DNA of 64,000 nt from JAENWD01 sp963796915 (GTDB taxonomy: Bacteria > Acidobacteriota > Vicinamibacteria > Vicinamibacterales > JAENWD01): positions 1,798,001 to 1,862,000 of the forward strand of contig CAWCNI010000004.1 of assembly GCA_963796915.1 (NCBI GenBank), in the 5' to 3' direction. The position numbers were made by a program, and so were the translations under genes. Positions 17,966-26,602 of this stretch are shown piece after piece. The notes under the pieces were generated by a model that was not told the origin of the DNA, searched no databases, and saw only the letters and a list, made by a program, of their open reading frames with translations. The stretch's first letter is position 1. Every line of letters starts with the position of its first letter.

Positions 17966-19387
17966 ATGAAACAACGCACGATACTCACACTGCTCGCCGT
18001 CAGCATTGCTGCGGTGGCGTCCATCGCGCCGGTCAAGGCGAAGGCGACGCCACGACGCTATCTCGTGCTCTCGCGATCGGACTCCAGCGTGCCGGACAGC
18101 GTGTTCACGCAGATTCAGAAAGCGGGCGCCAAGATCAGAAAGAACCTGGCGCCGATCGGCATGGTCGCGGTCACGAGCGACGACCCGCAGTTCGCTTCGA
18201 AAGTTCCTGACGCCCTCGCGGTGATGCCTGACTTGAGAGTCAACACGGGCCGCCCGAAGATTGTCCAGGGCCCCGATCTGTCCGCGGCCGGCCGGGTTCC
18301 GGGGCCGCCCAACGCCGTTGACGACGACCCGTACCTGAACCTGCAATGGGGCATCACCGCGGTTGACGCGCAGAACTCGTGGAAACAGGGTCGCCGCGGC
18401 AAGGGCGCGATCATCGCCGTGCTCGACGAGGGCGTGGATGCGACGCACCCGGACCTGGCGCCCAACGTGCGCAAGGACCTCAGCACGTCGTTCGCCGAAG
18501 ACTGCAGCGGCAACATCGAAAACTGGCAGCCCGATCCCGGCTTCTACTTCAACCACGGCACGCACGTCGCGGGCATCGCGGCGGCCGCGGACAACGCCTT
18601 CGGCGTCATCGGCGTGGCGCCCCAGGCGCAGATCATGGCGGTGGATGTGCTGTCACGCTGCCTGGGTTACGGCCTCGACTCGTGGATTCTTGACGGCATC
18701 CGCTACGCCGCCGACCACGGCGCCGACGTGATCAACATGAGCCTCGGCGGGCTGCTGAACGTCAACGGCGGCTGCGACGACTCGGGCAACTGCTACACGG
18801 CGGCCGACGTGCGGATGACGGTGAAGGCGTACGCCAATGCCGCCGCGTATGCGCGCCGGCGGGGTGTGACGGTGATCGCCTCCTCGGGCAACGACGGCGT
18901 CAACTTCGACGCCGAGCCCGACATGATCAACCTGCCCTCGGATGCCCCGGGCATACTGGCGATCAGCGCCGTCGCGCCGATCGGCTGGGCCGTCCACCCG
19001 AAGACGAGCCTGTTCGCGCCGGCCTACTACGCCAACTTCGGCAAAGGACGGATCGCGCTCGCGGGCCCAGGCGGCACCGACGAGTACTTCGCGACCGCCC
19101 CTTCGGCCGTGTGTACAGTCGCGGGCGTCACCAACTATTGTTTCGTGTTCGACTACGTGTTCAGCGATATTCCCGGCGGATATTCCTGGGCGGCCGGCAC
19201 CAGCATGGCGGCGCCACACGCGTCCGGTGTTGCGGCGCAGTACATCGGCGCGGCAGGCGGTTCTCTCTCGCCGGTGGCCGTCGAACTGCTCCTTCGCACG
19301 CTGGCGAATCGTCCGACGGGCAGGCTGCTCGATCCGTTCTACGGATCCGGCGTCGTCGACACGACGCTGATCGACGCGCCGTACTAA
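17966..19387 (+). CDS. Secreted subtilisin-like serine protease (S8)
   Basis: 473 residues. The ATG at 17966 has a GGGGAGGA site upstream and opens a signal peptide (MKQRTILTLLAVSIAAVASI). An inhibitor-I9-like propeptide follows (RRYLVLSRSDSSVPDSVFTQ). The S8 catalytic triad is intact: Asp154 in IIAVLDEGVDATHPDL, His197 in NHGTHVAGIAAA, and Ser413 in GTSMAAPHASGVAAQ. The oxyanion-hole Asn is in VTVIASSGNDGVNFD. Several cysteines (EDCSGNIE, SRCLGYG, GGCDDSGNC) suggest disulfides and an extracellular location. The protein ends soon after the catalytic domain, with no sorting domain. It is convergent with the FKBP gene. Confidence 0.92.
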   Translation: MKQRTILTLLAVSIAAVASIAPVKAKATPRRYLVLSRSDSSVPDSVFTQIQKAGAKIRKNLAPIGMVAVTSDDPQFASKVPDALAVMPDLRVNTGRPKIVQGPDLSAAGRVPGPPNAVDDDPYLNLQWGITAVDAQNSWKQGRRGKGAIIAVLDEGVDATHPDLAPNVRKDLSTSFAEDCSGNIENWQPDPGFYFNHGTHVAGIAAAADNAFGVIGVAPQAQIMAVDVLSRCLGYGLDSWILDGIRYAADHGADVINMSLGGLLNVNGGCDDSGNCYTAADVRMTVKAYANAAAYARRRGVTVIASSGNDGVNFDAEPDMINLPSDAPGILAISAVAPIGWAVHPKTSLFAPAYYANFGKGRIALAGPGGTDEYFATAPSAVCTVAGVTNYCFVFDYVFSDIPGGYSWAAGTSMAAPHASGVAAQYIGAAGGSLSPVAVELLLRTLANRPTGRLLDPFYGSGVVDTTLIDAPY

Positions 19388-19408
19388 CGCGTCGGCGGGG
19401 ACAACGGC

Positions 19409-19436
19409 GGAGCGGGGCTCGAGGGAGTCCCGCTCC
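19409..19436. terminator. Hairpin between convergent subtilase and FKBP genes
   Basis: An 8-bp stem (GGAGCGGG with CCCGCTCC) encloses a 12-base loop, midway between the two convergent stop codons at 19387 and 19470. There is no U-run on either side, so intrinsic termination is only probable. Confidence 0.45.
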
Positions 19437-19469
19437 ACGCCTCACGCAGGTTGTCGTCCGGACCGGCCG

Positions 19470-19901
19470 CTATTGCACGCTGAGCAGATCGACGTCGAAG
19501 ATCAGCGTCGAGTTGGGAGGAATCGATCCGACGGTGGTGCTGCCGTAGGCAAGATCCGGCGGGATCACCAGTTCCCTTTTGCCGCCCACCAGCATGCCGG
19601 GAATGCCCTGGTCCCAACCCGGGATGACCTGCCGCGCACCGAGGACAAAGGAATACGGCGAGCCGCCGACAGTGGTCTGGAACATGCTGCCCTTGTGGTC
19701 GGCCGCGCTCGCGGAATAGATCCACCCGGTGTAATTCACCGTGAGCGTCTTGCCGTTGGCGGCAGTGGCGCCAGTGCCGACGACGAGGTCTGTGGAACTG
19801 AAGGGGACGACGGGAGTTGGCCCTCCGGTATTCGACGAACTGGACCCTCCGCACGCGACAAGCGACACCAGGAACACGACTGGCACAACACGACGAATCA
19901 T
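19470..19901 (-). CDS. FKBP-type peptidyl-prolyl isomerase lipoprotein
   Basis: 143 residues from ATG 19901. MIRRVVPVVFLVSLVACGG is a lipoprotein signal with a clear lipobox (LVAC), followed by a Ser/Gly/Pro linker. The FKBP domain is recognisable from TLTVNYTGWIY, the VIPGWDQGIPGMLVGGKREL core and the terminal IPPDLAYGSTTVGSIPPNST plus LIFDVDLLSV. It should catalyse proline isomerisation during folding of exported proteins, anchored to a membrane. Its convergent neighbour is a secreted protease. A longer reading starting at 20081 lacks any signal before the lipobox and overlaps the upstream intergenic region. Confidence 0.9.
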   Translation of the reverse strand: MIRRVVPVVFLVSLVACGGSSSSNTGGPTPVVPFSSTDLVVGTGATAANGKTLTVNYTGWIYSASAADHKGSMFQTTVGGSPYSFVLGARQVIPGWDQGIPGMLVGGKRELVIPPDLAYGSTTVGSIPPNSTLIFDVDLLSVQ

Positions 19902-20148
19902 TATCGACCCTTGAAAAATGGCGGTAGCAGGCAGGGCGCTGGCGAGCCCGACGCGGCCCATCAAGTTTAACGCATCCGCGCCGATCGATCGATCCAACCC
20001 GGCTCCGGGACCAGCGCCGGCGGCCCGGCGCCCGCTTCGGTTGTGACGAACCCCTTCCCCGGCGGCGCGTCCGCTGTCCAATCGACTATATTGGCGCCGC
20101 TGCGCACGGCGTGGTCCGGAGCCCGTAGCCCGATTTCAGGAGAGTGCC

Positions 20149-20667
20149 GTGAACCGACGAGAGTCCTTGTTGACACTGTCAGCGCTGGCAGGGCACGCGC
20201 TGTTCCCGGCAGTCCTCGACCGATTCGGGATCGTGTCGGCGGCACTGGCGGCCGCGCCGCAGACGTGGCGGCCGGAGCGGCTGTCAGAGGCGCAGGGCCG
20301 CATCCTGGCGGAGATCGTCGAGACGATCCTGCCGGAGACAGACAGCCCGGGCGCCAAGGCCGCGCAGGTACACGTCTTCGTGGATCTCGCGCTTGCGCGA
20401 TGCGTCGCGCCCGCGGAGCAGCAGGCCGTGGCCAGCGCGATCGACGCACTCGGTCCGGCATTTCCAGAGCTCGATGCGGCTGCACGGACCGAGCGGCTGT
20501 CGAAGATGTCGCGCGAGCCGCTGGCGTTGATCCGTGAGCTGACGTTGCTCGGCTATTTCACCTCGGAGCCAGGCGCAACGCGCGCGCTCGCCTACGTCGC
20601 CGTGCCGGGCGCGTACAAGGGCTGCGTGGATCTCAGACCGGGACAGAAGGCATGGGCGACCCGATGA
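20149..20667 (+). CDS. Gluconate 2-dehydrogenase subunit 3 family protein (Tat signal)
   Basis: 172 residues from GTG 20149, with AGGAG about six bases upstream. The N-terminus MNRRESLLTLSALAGHALFP is a twin-arginine signal. The mature part has the subunit-3 pattern: RLSEAQGRILAEIVETILPE, DSPGAKAAQVHVFVDLALA, and a Tyr-rich end (ALAYVAVPGAYKGCVD). Such small subunits accompany membrane or periplasmic GMC dehydrogenases and carry the Tat signal for export of the flavoprotein by hitch-hiking. The stop codon overlaps the start of the GMC gene (ATGA at 20664-20667), which supports a two-subunit complex. No cytochrome c subunit gene follows. Confidence 0.88.
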   Translation: MNRRESLLTLSALAGHALFPAVLDRFGIVSAALAAAPQTWRPERLSEAQGRILAEIVETILPETDSPGAKAAQVHVFVDLALARCVAPAEQQAVASAIDALGPAFPELDAAARTERLSKMSREPLALIRELTLLGYFTSEPGATRALAYVAVPGAYKGCVDLRPGQKAWATR

Positions 20668-22334
20668 CAGACTTTGACGCGATCGTCGTCGGGTCCGGCA
20701 TCAGCGGTGGATGGGCCGCCAAGGAGCTGACCGAGGCGGGACTGCGCACGCTCGTGCTCGAGCGCGGCCGCAACGTCGAGCACGTGAAGGACTACCCCAC
20801 CGCCACGCTCGAGCCGTGGCAGCTGCCGCACGGCAATCGTCCGACGCAGAAGGACCTCGAGGACTACCCGGTGCAGAAAGACCTGTACCTCTTCGGACAG
20901 GACTCAAAGCATTTCCTCGTCAAGGACGTCGATCACCCGTACAACGCGGTGAAGGACTTCCGCTGGTTCCGCGGCTACCAGGTGGGCGGCCGCTCGCTGC
21001 TGTGGGCTCGACACTGCTTCCGCTGGAGTGACCTCGATTTCGAAGCCAACGCGAAAGAAGGCGTCGGCATCGACTGGCCGATCCGTTACAAGGACATCGA
21101 GCCGTGGTACGACCACGTCGAGACCTTCATCGGGGTCAGCGGAGAGAACGCCGGGCTGCCGCAGCTGCCAGACGGAAAGCTCCTGCCGCCGTTCGAGAAG
21201 AACTGCCTCGAACAGCATCTGGCGGACGCCATCGCGGCGCACTTCCCGGACCGGCGGATGATCAGCAGCCGGGCCGCCGTCCTCAGCCAGCCACACAACG
21301 GGCGCGGCCAGTGCATGTCGCGCAACCTGTGTCAGCGCGGCTGCCCGTACGGCGCGTACTTTTCAAGCAACTCGTCGACGCTCCCGGCCGCCGCCGCCAC
21401 AGGCCGGCTCACCTTGCGCCCGCACTCGATCGCGCACAGCCTGATCACGGATCCCAACACGGGAAAGGCCAGCGGTGTGCGCGTGATCGACGCCGAGACG
21501 CACGCCACGATCGAATTCACGTCACGCGTCATCTTTCTGAATGCCTCGACGCTGAACTCGACGGCCCTGCTGCTCAACTCGGCGAGCTCGCAGCATCCCG
21601 GCGGCTTCGCGAACTCCAGCGGCGTGCTCGGGCACTACCTGATGGATCATCACGCCGCCGTCGGTGCCACCGCCATGCACGACGGTTATCTCGACAAGTA
21701 CTACGCCGGCCGGAGGAGCACGAGCGTCTACATCCCGAGGTTCAGAAACGTGACGACCCCGGACCCCCGCTTCACCAGAGGCTTCGCGTACGAGGTCTAC
21801 ACCGGTCGGCAGGGCTGGCAGGAGCGGGCCGGCGGCACCGGGATGGGGGCCGCCTTCAAGGACTCACTGACCAGGCCGGGCCCCTGGTGGCTCTACACCG
21901 AGAGCTACGGCGAGTGCCTGCCTCGCGAGGAAAACCACGTCTCGCTCAACCGCGAGAAGCCAGACAAGTGGGGCATGCCGACGCTCGACATCGACATGAC
22001 CTACGGGCCCAACGAGATCACGATGCGCAAGGACATGGAGGCATCGGCCGTCGAGATGCTGGAGGCCGCCGGCTTCCGATCGATCAGCGGATTCAACAAC
22101 CAGCCCCACCCCGGCGAGGTCATTCACGAGATGGGCACGGCCCGGATGGGCCGCGATCCGAAGACCTCGGTGCTGAACGCCTTCAATCAATGTCACGACG
22201 CCCACAACGTCTTCGTCACCGACGGGTCGTGCATGGCGTCAACGGCCTGCCAGAACCCCTCCCTTACCTACATGGCGCTGACGGCACGAGCCTGCGCCTA
22301 CGCGGTGGATCAACTGAAGCGCGGGGACATCTGA
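20664..22334 (+). CDS. GMC-family FAD-dependent dehydrogenase (sugar/alcohol dehydrogenase subunit)
   Basis: 556 residues from ATG 20664, which overlaps the partner stop; an ATG at 20652 in the same frame is the alternative. The FAD-binding Rossmann motif is AIVVGSGISGGWAAKELTEA with the acidic strand end LVLERGRN. The middle contains a cysteine-bearing segment (MSRNLCQRGCPYGAYFSS). The C-terminal GMC signatures are VIHEMGTARMGRDPK and VTDGSCMASTACQNPS followed by LTYMALTARA. There is no signal peptide; export probably depends on the Tat-bearing subunit 3. Related complexes oxidise sugars or sugar acids, including at C3 of glycosides, and pass electrons to the respiratory chain. The substrate here is not determinable. 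Confidence 0.9.
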   Translation: MTDFDAIVVGSGISGGWAAKELTEAGLRTLVLERGRNVEHVKDYPTATLEPWQLPHGNRPTQKDLEDYPVQKDLYLFGQDSKHFLVKDVDHPYNAVKDFRWFRGYQVGGRSLLWARHCFRWSDLDFEANAKEGVGIDWPIRYKDIEPWYDHVETFIGVSGENAGLPQLPDGKLLPPFEKNCLEQHLADAIAAHFPDRRMISSRAAVLSQPHNGRGQCMSRNLCQRGCPYGAYFSSNSSTLPAAAATGRLTLRPHSIAHSLITDPNTGKASGVRVIDAETHATIEFTSRVIFLNASTLNSTALLLNSASSQHPGGFANSSGVLGHYLMDHHAAVGATAMHDGYLDKYYAGRRSTSVYIPRFRNVTTPDPRFTRGFAYEVYTGRQGWQERAGGTGMGAAFKDSLTRPGPWWLYTESYGECLPREENHVSLNREKPDKWGMPTLDIDMTYGPNEITMRKDMEASAVEMLEAAGFRSISGFNNQPHPGEVIHEMGTARMGRDPKTSVLNAFNQCHDAHNVFVTDGSCMASTACQNPSLTYMALTARACAYAVDQLKRGDI

Positions 22335-22353
22335 ACGGGCCCCGGGCTGCGGG

Positions 22354-23565
22354 CTACGGGGTGCGGGGTGGGGACTGCGGACCGGGCACCTTGAACGGAC
22401 GCCGCGCGACGTTGACCAGGCCTCGCTCGACGGTCTCGTCGATGACGATGTCCGGCTTTTCGCGATCGACGGCGGCGAGATCGACTCCCGGCGTCACGAC
22501 GTAGACACTTCGCCGGAAATTCTCGGAGAGCATCGGCTCGAGTGAAATCGCCATCGAGTCGCAATGCATGACCAGCACAGGGAGGGCCGGCCGATTGAGC
22601 TCCCAGATCTTCGTCGAGTTGTCCCGGTTGCGGTCGACGCGACGCGCCAGCAGACCGACAGCGGCGGGATTTGCCAGCGTCACGTCAATCGGCAGGTAGT
22701 CGGGCTCGTGGAAGCGGAACGGGATGCCGATGGCGCGTGAGATATCACCCCAATAGAGATCCAGCCCAGGACGGTACGGCGGACGCACGGGGGGCGCGAC
22801 TGTCGGCAGGCGGCCCGGCAGCATCGCCTGGACCCGCTCCATGATGGCGGTGTACGCCACACCGGCACCGGCGAGATTCCAGTGCGAGTCGGTGAGGTAG
22901 TAGAGCCGCTCGCGCTCCCTGGCCGCGACCAGCAGCGGCCGCAGGTCGATGAAGGGCACGGTGCCGTCGGCGGCCAGGCGATCCATCACCTGCGCGAGCG
23001 GCGTCGGACCGCCGCCTGGCTTCACCCAGTCCGGAAGGTGCTCCGGATAGATCGTGAACTTCTCCGGCACGATGACGGTGAGATAGGCGATGCCCCGTGA
23101 TTGAAAGTAGTCATGGCGCCGCTTCACTTCGGTGACATAGGCGGCAGCCTCGCGTTCGGGCAGCGGAAGCGTCCCGCGATAGTGCTCATCGAGCGACTTG
23201 CCGACACCGCCGAGCCAGAACAGCCAGCCATCGCGCCCGATCATCGCGCTGCGGACCGGCGAGACGCCAAAGACGTCGATCATCGCCCAGTGCTGCGCGA
23301 GGATCAGCGCGCTGCGCATGCCGAATCGATCGTCGAAGGCCAGCTCGAACGCGCGCCCGAAGGCCGCCGGCGCAGACAGCATCGATGTCGATGGCCAGGG
23401 CTCCGGTCGCCGCTGCTCCCACGCAGCCGCCTTGCCGTGCAGCGGATCGACAGCGGCCATCACCGGCAGCAGCACGACGAAGAGCGCGATGACGATGCGA
23501 TCGCGCCAGGGATGTGTGGCGGCCGCCTGGGCCGGCACTGTCGGCAACTGCAGAGGGTCCATCAC
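22354..23565 (-). CDS. AlgJ/AlgX-like SGNH O-acetyltransferase for exopolysaccharide
   Basis: 403 residues. An N-terminal membrane anchor (IVIALFVVLLPVMAAVDP) is followed by a periplasmic SGNH-like domain. The motifs resemble AlgJ/AlgX: GRDGWLFWLGGVGKSLDEHY, VTEVKRRHDYFQSRGIAYL with VIVPEKFTIYPEHLPDW, the catalytic Asp-His motif in YYLTDSHWNLAGAGVAY, and the serine motif in VLVMHCDSMAISLEPML. These proteins accept an acetyl group delivered across the membrane by the MBOAT partner and place it on a polysaccharide. It lies 8 bp downstream of that MBOAT gene on the same strand. No polysaccharide synthase gene is adjacent. Confidence 0.85.
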   Translation of the reverse strand: MMDPLQLPTVPAQAAATHPWRDRIVIALFVVLLPVMAAVDPLHGKAAAWEQRRPEPWPSTSMLSAPAAFGRAFELAFDDRFGMRSALILAQHWAMIDVFGVSPVRSAMIGRDGWLFWLGGVGKSLDEHYRGTLPLPEREAAAYVTEVKRRHDYFQSRGIAYLTVIVPEKFTIYPEHLPDWVKPGGGPTPLAQVMDRLAADGTVPFIDLRPLLVAARERERLYYLTDSHWNLAGAGVAYTAIMERVQAMLPGRLPTVAPPVRPPYRPGLDLYWGDISRAIGIPFRFHEPDYLPIDVTLANPAAVGLLARRVDRNRDNSTKIWELNRPALPVLVMHCDSMAISLEPMLSENFRRSVYVVTPGVDLAAVDREKPDIVIDETVERGLVNVARRPFKVPGPQSPPRTP

Positions 23566-23573
23566 TGGCGGCG

Positions 23574-25007
23574 TCAGAAGCGGAAATAGATGAAGGGGTT
23601 ATACGTGCCCGCGGCGAGAAAGGCCGTCGCGGCCGTCAACACGAACATCAGCCAGGCCACGTCGGCGCTCAGCACAGTCATCGCCGCTCGCGGGCTCGCG
23701 CCCGCAACCCGATCGCGCCACCTGCCCAGATGCTGCGCGACCGGCGTCGCGCCTGCGATGGCGACGACGATCGTGGCCGCCACCAGGGGATCGAGAAACT
23801 CCCGGAGCGGGCGCTGAATCGGACCGCCTGCCGGGTTCCCAAGCAGCGCCCGGTAGAAGGCGGCGGCGTGCGCGAGGGTGTCCGCACGAAACAGCACCCA
23901 GCCACCAACCACCACGGCCAGGGCGTAGACGTGCGACAGCGGGCCAATCCGATCGAGCACCCGCCCCAGTCCGGCGCGCTCGGCAACCAGGAAGCAGCCA
24001 TGCCACACGCCCCACAGCACGAACGGCCAGCTGGCGCCGTGCCAGAGGCCGCAGAGCAGAAATACGATGACCAGGTTTCGATAAGCGCGCAGCCTGCCAT
24101 GCTGGTTGCCGCCCAGCGGCACGTACAGGTAGTCACGAAACCAGTTCGACAGCGAGATGTGCCAGCGCCGCCAGAACTCGCGAATCGATCGCGCCACGTA
24201 GGGATAGTTGAAGTTCTCGAGGATTCTGAACCCGAACATCCGCATCAGGCCCAGCGCCATATCCGAGTAGCCTGAAAAGTCGAAATAGATCTGCAGGGTG
24301 TAGCAGATGACGCCGAGCCAGGCGAGCGGCGTCGTGAGCTGAGTCAGCGGCAAGCCGAACACGCCGTCGGCCACCCGGCCTACGGTGTTGGCAATCAACA
24401 CCTTCTTCCCGAGACCGAGCAGGAACCGGCGGACGCCATAGGCCACGTCGGCCGCGCGCCAGCCGCGGCGCGCGATCTGATCGGTGAAATCGCGCCAGCG
24501 AATGATGGGCCCCGCGATCAGCTGCGGAAACAGCAGGATGTAGAGCGCGAAATCCGGCAGCCAGCGCTCCGCTTTCGCGTTGCGCTTGTAGACGTCGACC
24601 ACATACGAGATGGCGTGGAAGGTGAAGAACGAAATGCCGAGCGGCAATGGCACCGCAGTCCACGGCACTTCGGTGTGACGGCCCGCGTGCAGCGCCAGAT
24701 TGATGTTGGCGACGACGAAGTTGCTGTATTTGAAGGTGGCCAGCGCGAGCAGGTTGGTGGCGACGGCAGCCACGAGCCACCAGCGGCGCCCGCGCCCTTC
24801 CGTGGCGGCGGTGATGGCGATGCCAAATCCCCAGTTGGCGAGCACCGAGGCCACGACCAGAGCGACGAACCAGCCCTCGCCCCACACGTAGAACACCAGG
24901 CTGGCGGCAAGCAGCACGGCGTTGCGCACGCCCGAAGGCACGACGGCATAGGCGCCAAGCACCAGCGGCAGGAACAGCAGCAGAAAGACTGGCGACGCAA
25001 AGACCAT
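23574..25007 (-). CDS. MBOAT-family membrane O-acyltransferase (AlgI-like)
   Basis: 477 residues, about eleven transmembrane helices. The AlgI/DltB signature runs from FDFSGYSDMALGLMRMFGF through SLSNWFRDYLYVPLGGNQHG to the invariant-histidine motif FLLCGLWHGASWPFVLWG. The early segment PLGISFFTFHAISYVVDVYK is also typical. It moves acetyl groups from the cytoplasm to the periplasmic acetyltransferase encoded next to it. Its start at 25007 faces the divergent Tat isomerase gene at 25064, so both promoters lie in a gap of under 60 bp; TATTAT near 25023 is a plausible -10 for the rightward gene. Confidence 0.92.
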   Translation of the reverse strand: MVFASPVFLLLFLPLVLGAYAVVPSGVRNAVLLAASLVFYVWGEGWFVALVVASVLANWGFGIAITAATEGRGRRWWLVAAVATNLLALATFKYSNFVVANINLALHAGRHTEVPWTAVPLPLGISFFTFHAISYVVDVYKRNAKAERWLPDFALYILLFPQLIAGPIIRWRDFTDQIARRGWRAADVAYGVRRFLLGLGKKVLIANTVGRVADGVFGLPLTQLTTPLAWLGVICYTLQIYFDFSGYSDMALGLMRMFGFRILENFNYPYVARSIREFWRRWHISLSNWFRDYLYVPLGGNQHGRLRAYRNLVIVFLLCGLWHGASWPFVLWGVWHGCFLVAERAGLGRVLDRIGPLSHVYALAVVVGGWVLFRADTLAHAAAFYRALLGNPAGGPIQRPLREFLDPLVAATIVVAIAGATPVAQHLGRWRDRVAGASPRAAMTVLSADVAWLMFVLTAATAFLAAGTYNPFIYFRF

Positions 25008-25063
25008 GCGCGACGGTGTGTGTATTATCCTTCACCAACCAGCGACCCCAGCGAGGGCCCTCG

Positions 25064-25942
25064 ATGACTTCCATGACTCGACGTCAGTTCGTGCGTCGGG
25101 TAGGCGGCGACCTCGCGGTGGCCGGCCTGCTTGTGCGTGCCATGCCCATCACCGCCACTCCCCTCGGCCTCAAAATCGGCAGCCAGACCTGGCCGCATCG
25201 CGCGGTGATCAAGGACCAGGGGCTTGCCGCCCTGGCCGCGATATTCCGCGACATCGGCGTGCAGGACGTCGAGATGTGCTCTCCGCTCGGCTACGACGAC
25301 TTCGCGACGCTCACCGACGGAAAACAGGTCAGACAAGTGCTCGCGGACCACGGGCTTACCTGCGTCAGCGCGCATTTCAGCATGGAGGAGTTGCGGGCCC
25401 GCCAGGCCGACAGCATCGCCTGGGCGCACGACGCCGGCATCACGCAGATGATCACCGCCAGCCTCGGCGGCGGCGACCGGCCGTCGATGGACGACGTGAA
25501 GCGGGCGGCTGATGAATACAACGCCATCGCAGCCGTCGCGGCCAAGGCCGGCATGCAGCAGGGGCTGCACAACGAGGGCTTCGAGCTCTCCGAGGTGGGC
25601 GGGCGGCGGACCTATGACGTCCTGCTCGATCTGCTGGACCCCGGCCTGGTGAAATTCCAGTTCCAGATGTCCACGATCACCCGCGGCTTCGACGCCGCCG
25701 ATTACTTCACCAGATACCCGGGCCGATTCTTTTCAATACACCTCCAGGACGTGGATCTTGCCGCGACCCGCGCCGCCGGGCCGGGCGCACGCCCGGTCCA
25801 GGCCGCCGTGGGCAAAGGCAGCATCGACTGGAAGAAGACGTTCGCGGCAGCCAGGATCGGCGGGGTCAGAAACTACTACGTCGAACAGTCCATGGATCTG
25901 ACGACGCAGAGCGTCGCCTATCTGAAGACCCTGGACGTCTGA
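25064..25942 (+). CDS. Tat-exported sugar phosphate isomerase/epimerase-like TIM-barrel protein
   Basis: 292 residues from ATG 25064 with a GAGGG site upstream. MTSMTRRQFVRRVGGDLAVA is a twin-arginine signal with a moderately hydrophobic core. The barrel shows LKIGSQTWPHRAVIKDQGL, the HEX-like strand pattern GVQDVEMCSPLGY, GLTCVSAHFSMEEL, AKAGMQQGLHNEGFEL (metal-binding Glu), VKFQFQMSTITRGFDAAD, and RFFSIHLQDVDLA. It is a paralogue in fold of the cytoplasmic protein at 3137-3976. Exported members in acidobacteria are often found with GMC-type sugar dehydrogenases and may act on oxidised sugars or glycosides in the periplasm; that link is inference. Confidence 0.82.
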   Translation: MTSMTRRQFVRRVGGDLAVAGLLVRAMPITATPLGLKIGSQTWPHRAVIKDQGLAALAAIFRDIGVQDVEMCSPLGYDDFATLTDGKQVRQVLADHGLTCVSAHFSMEELRARQADSIAWAHDAGITQMITASLGGGDRPSMDDVKRAADEYNAIAAVAAKAGMQQGLHNEGFELSEVGGRRTYDVLLDLLDPGLVKFQFQMSTITRGFDAADYFTRYPGRFFSIHLQDVDLAATRAAGPGARPVQAAVGKGSIDWKKTFAAARIGGVRNYYVEQSMDLTTQSVAYLKTLDV

Positions 25943-26001
25943 CAGCCGCGCGGCCGTACGGCCACTCGTCCGCTTCACAGTCGATGGCGGCGAGTGGATA
26001 T

Positions 26002-26506
26002 ATGGGCAATTTCCTGGCGATTTACACGATTCTGCACGTCCTGACCAGCCTGGCGGGGATTGCCACGGGGCTTGTCGTCGTGGGCGGGCTCATCGACGGA
26101 AAGGGCTCGACTCGTGGACCCTGTGGTTTCTGGCGACGACGGTCCTCACGAGTGTGACCGGGTACGGCTTTCGCTTCGAGCATCTGCTGCCCTCCCACAT
26201 CGTCGGCGCGATCTCCCTCGTCGTCCTGCATTGGCCATTTACGCCCGCTATGCGCGCCGCCTGGCGGGCCCCTGGCGGGTGATCTATGTCGTCTCCGCTG
26301 TGCTGGCCCTCTATTTGAATGTGTTCGTCCTCGTGGTTCAGCTGTTTCTCAAGGTGCCAGCCCTTCACGCTTTGGCGCCGACACAGACCGAGCCGCCCTT
26401 CGGGTTGACGCAGTTCCTGGTGCTGGTCACGTTTCTCGTGCTGGGCGGCCTGGCCGTCCGGCACTCCAGCGCACTCGACGGATCCGCGCCAGCTCGACGC
26501 GCGTAA
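26002..26506 (+). CDS. Small four-helix membrane protein, two single-base frameshifts
   Basis: Three consecutive frames read as one protein. It starts at ATG 26002 (MGNFLAIYTILHVLTSLAGI), continues in the next frame from about 26106 (LDSWTLWFLATTVLTSVTGY) and then from about 26233 in the third (ALAIYARYARRLAGPWRVIY to VRHSSALDGSAPARRA). Restoring one base near 26104 (GGG run) and one near 26230 gives about 168 residues with four membrane helices and the motif VPALHALAPTQTEPPF. I recognise this as a conserved small membrane protein of soil bacteria without known function. Both shifts are consistent with a lost G in a short G run. It may be a pseudogene or an artefact. Confidence 0.65.
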
Positions 26507-26602
26507 ACGCGCTGAAGTGTGGTAGTAAGGGCGATTCGGCGACGTCGCTAACTCATCCGTGAGTTGGTTGCCTTGCTGCTGTTCGTGAACGAGGAGGATT
26601 CG

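Noticed and set aside
26060..26506. Independent 148-residue protein starting at 26060
   Set aside because: Only its last two thirds look like protein; it is the third frame of the frameshifted membrane protein that begins at 26002.
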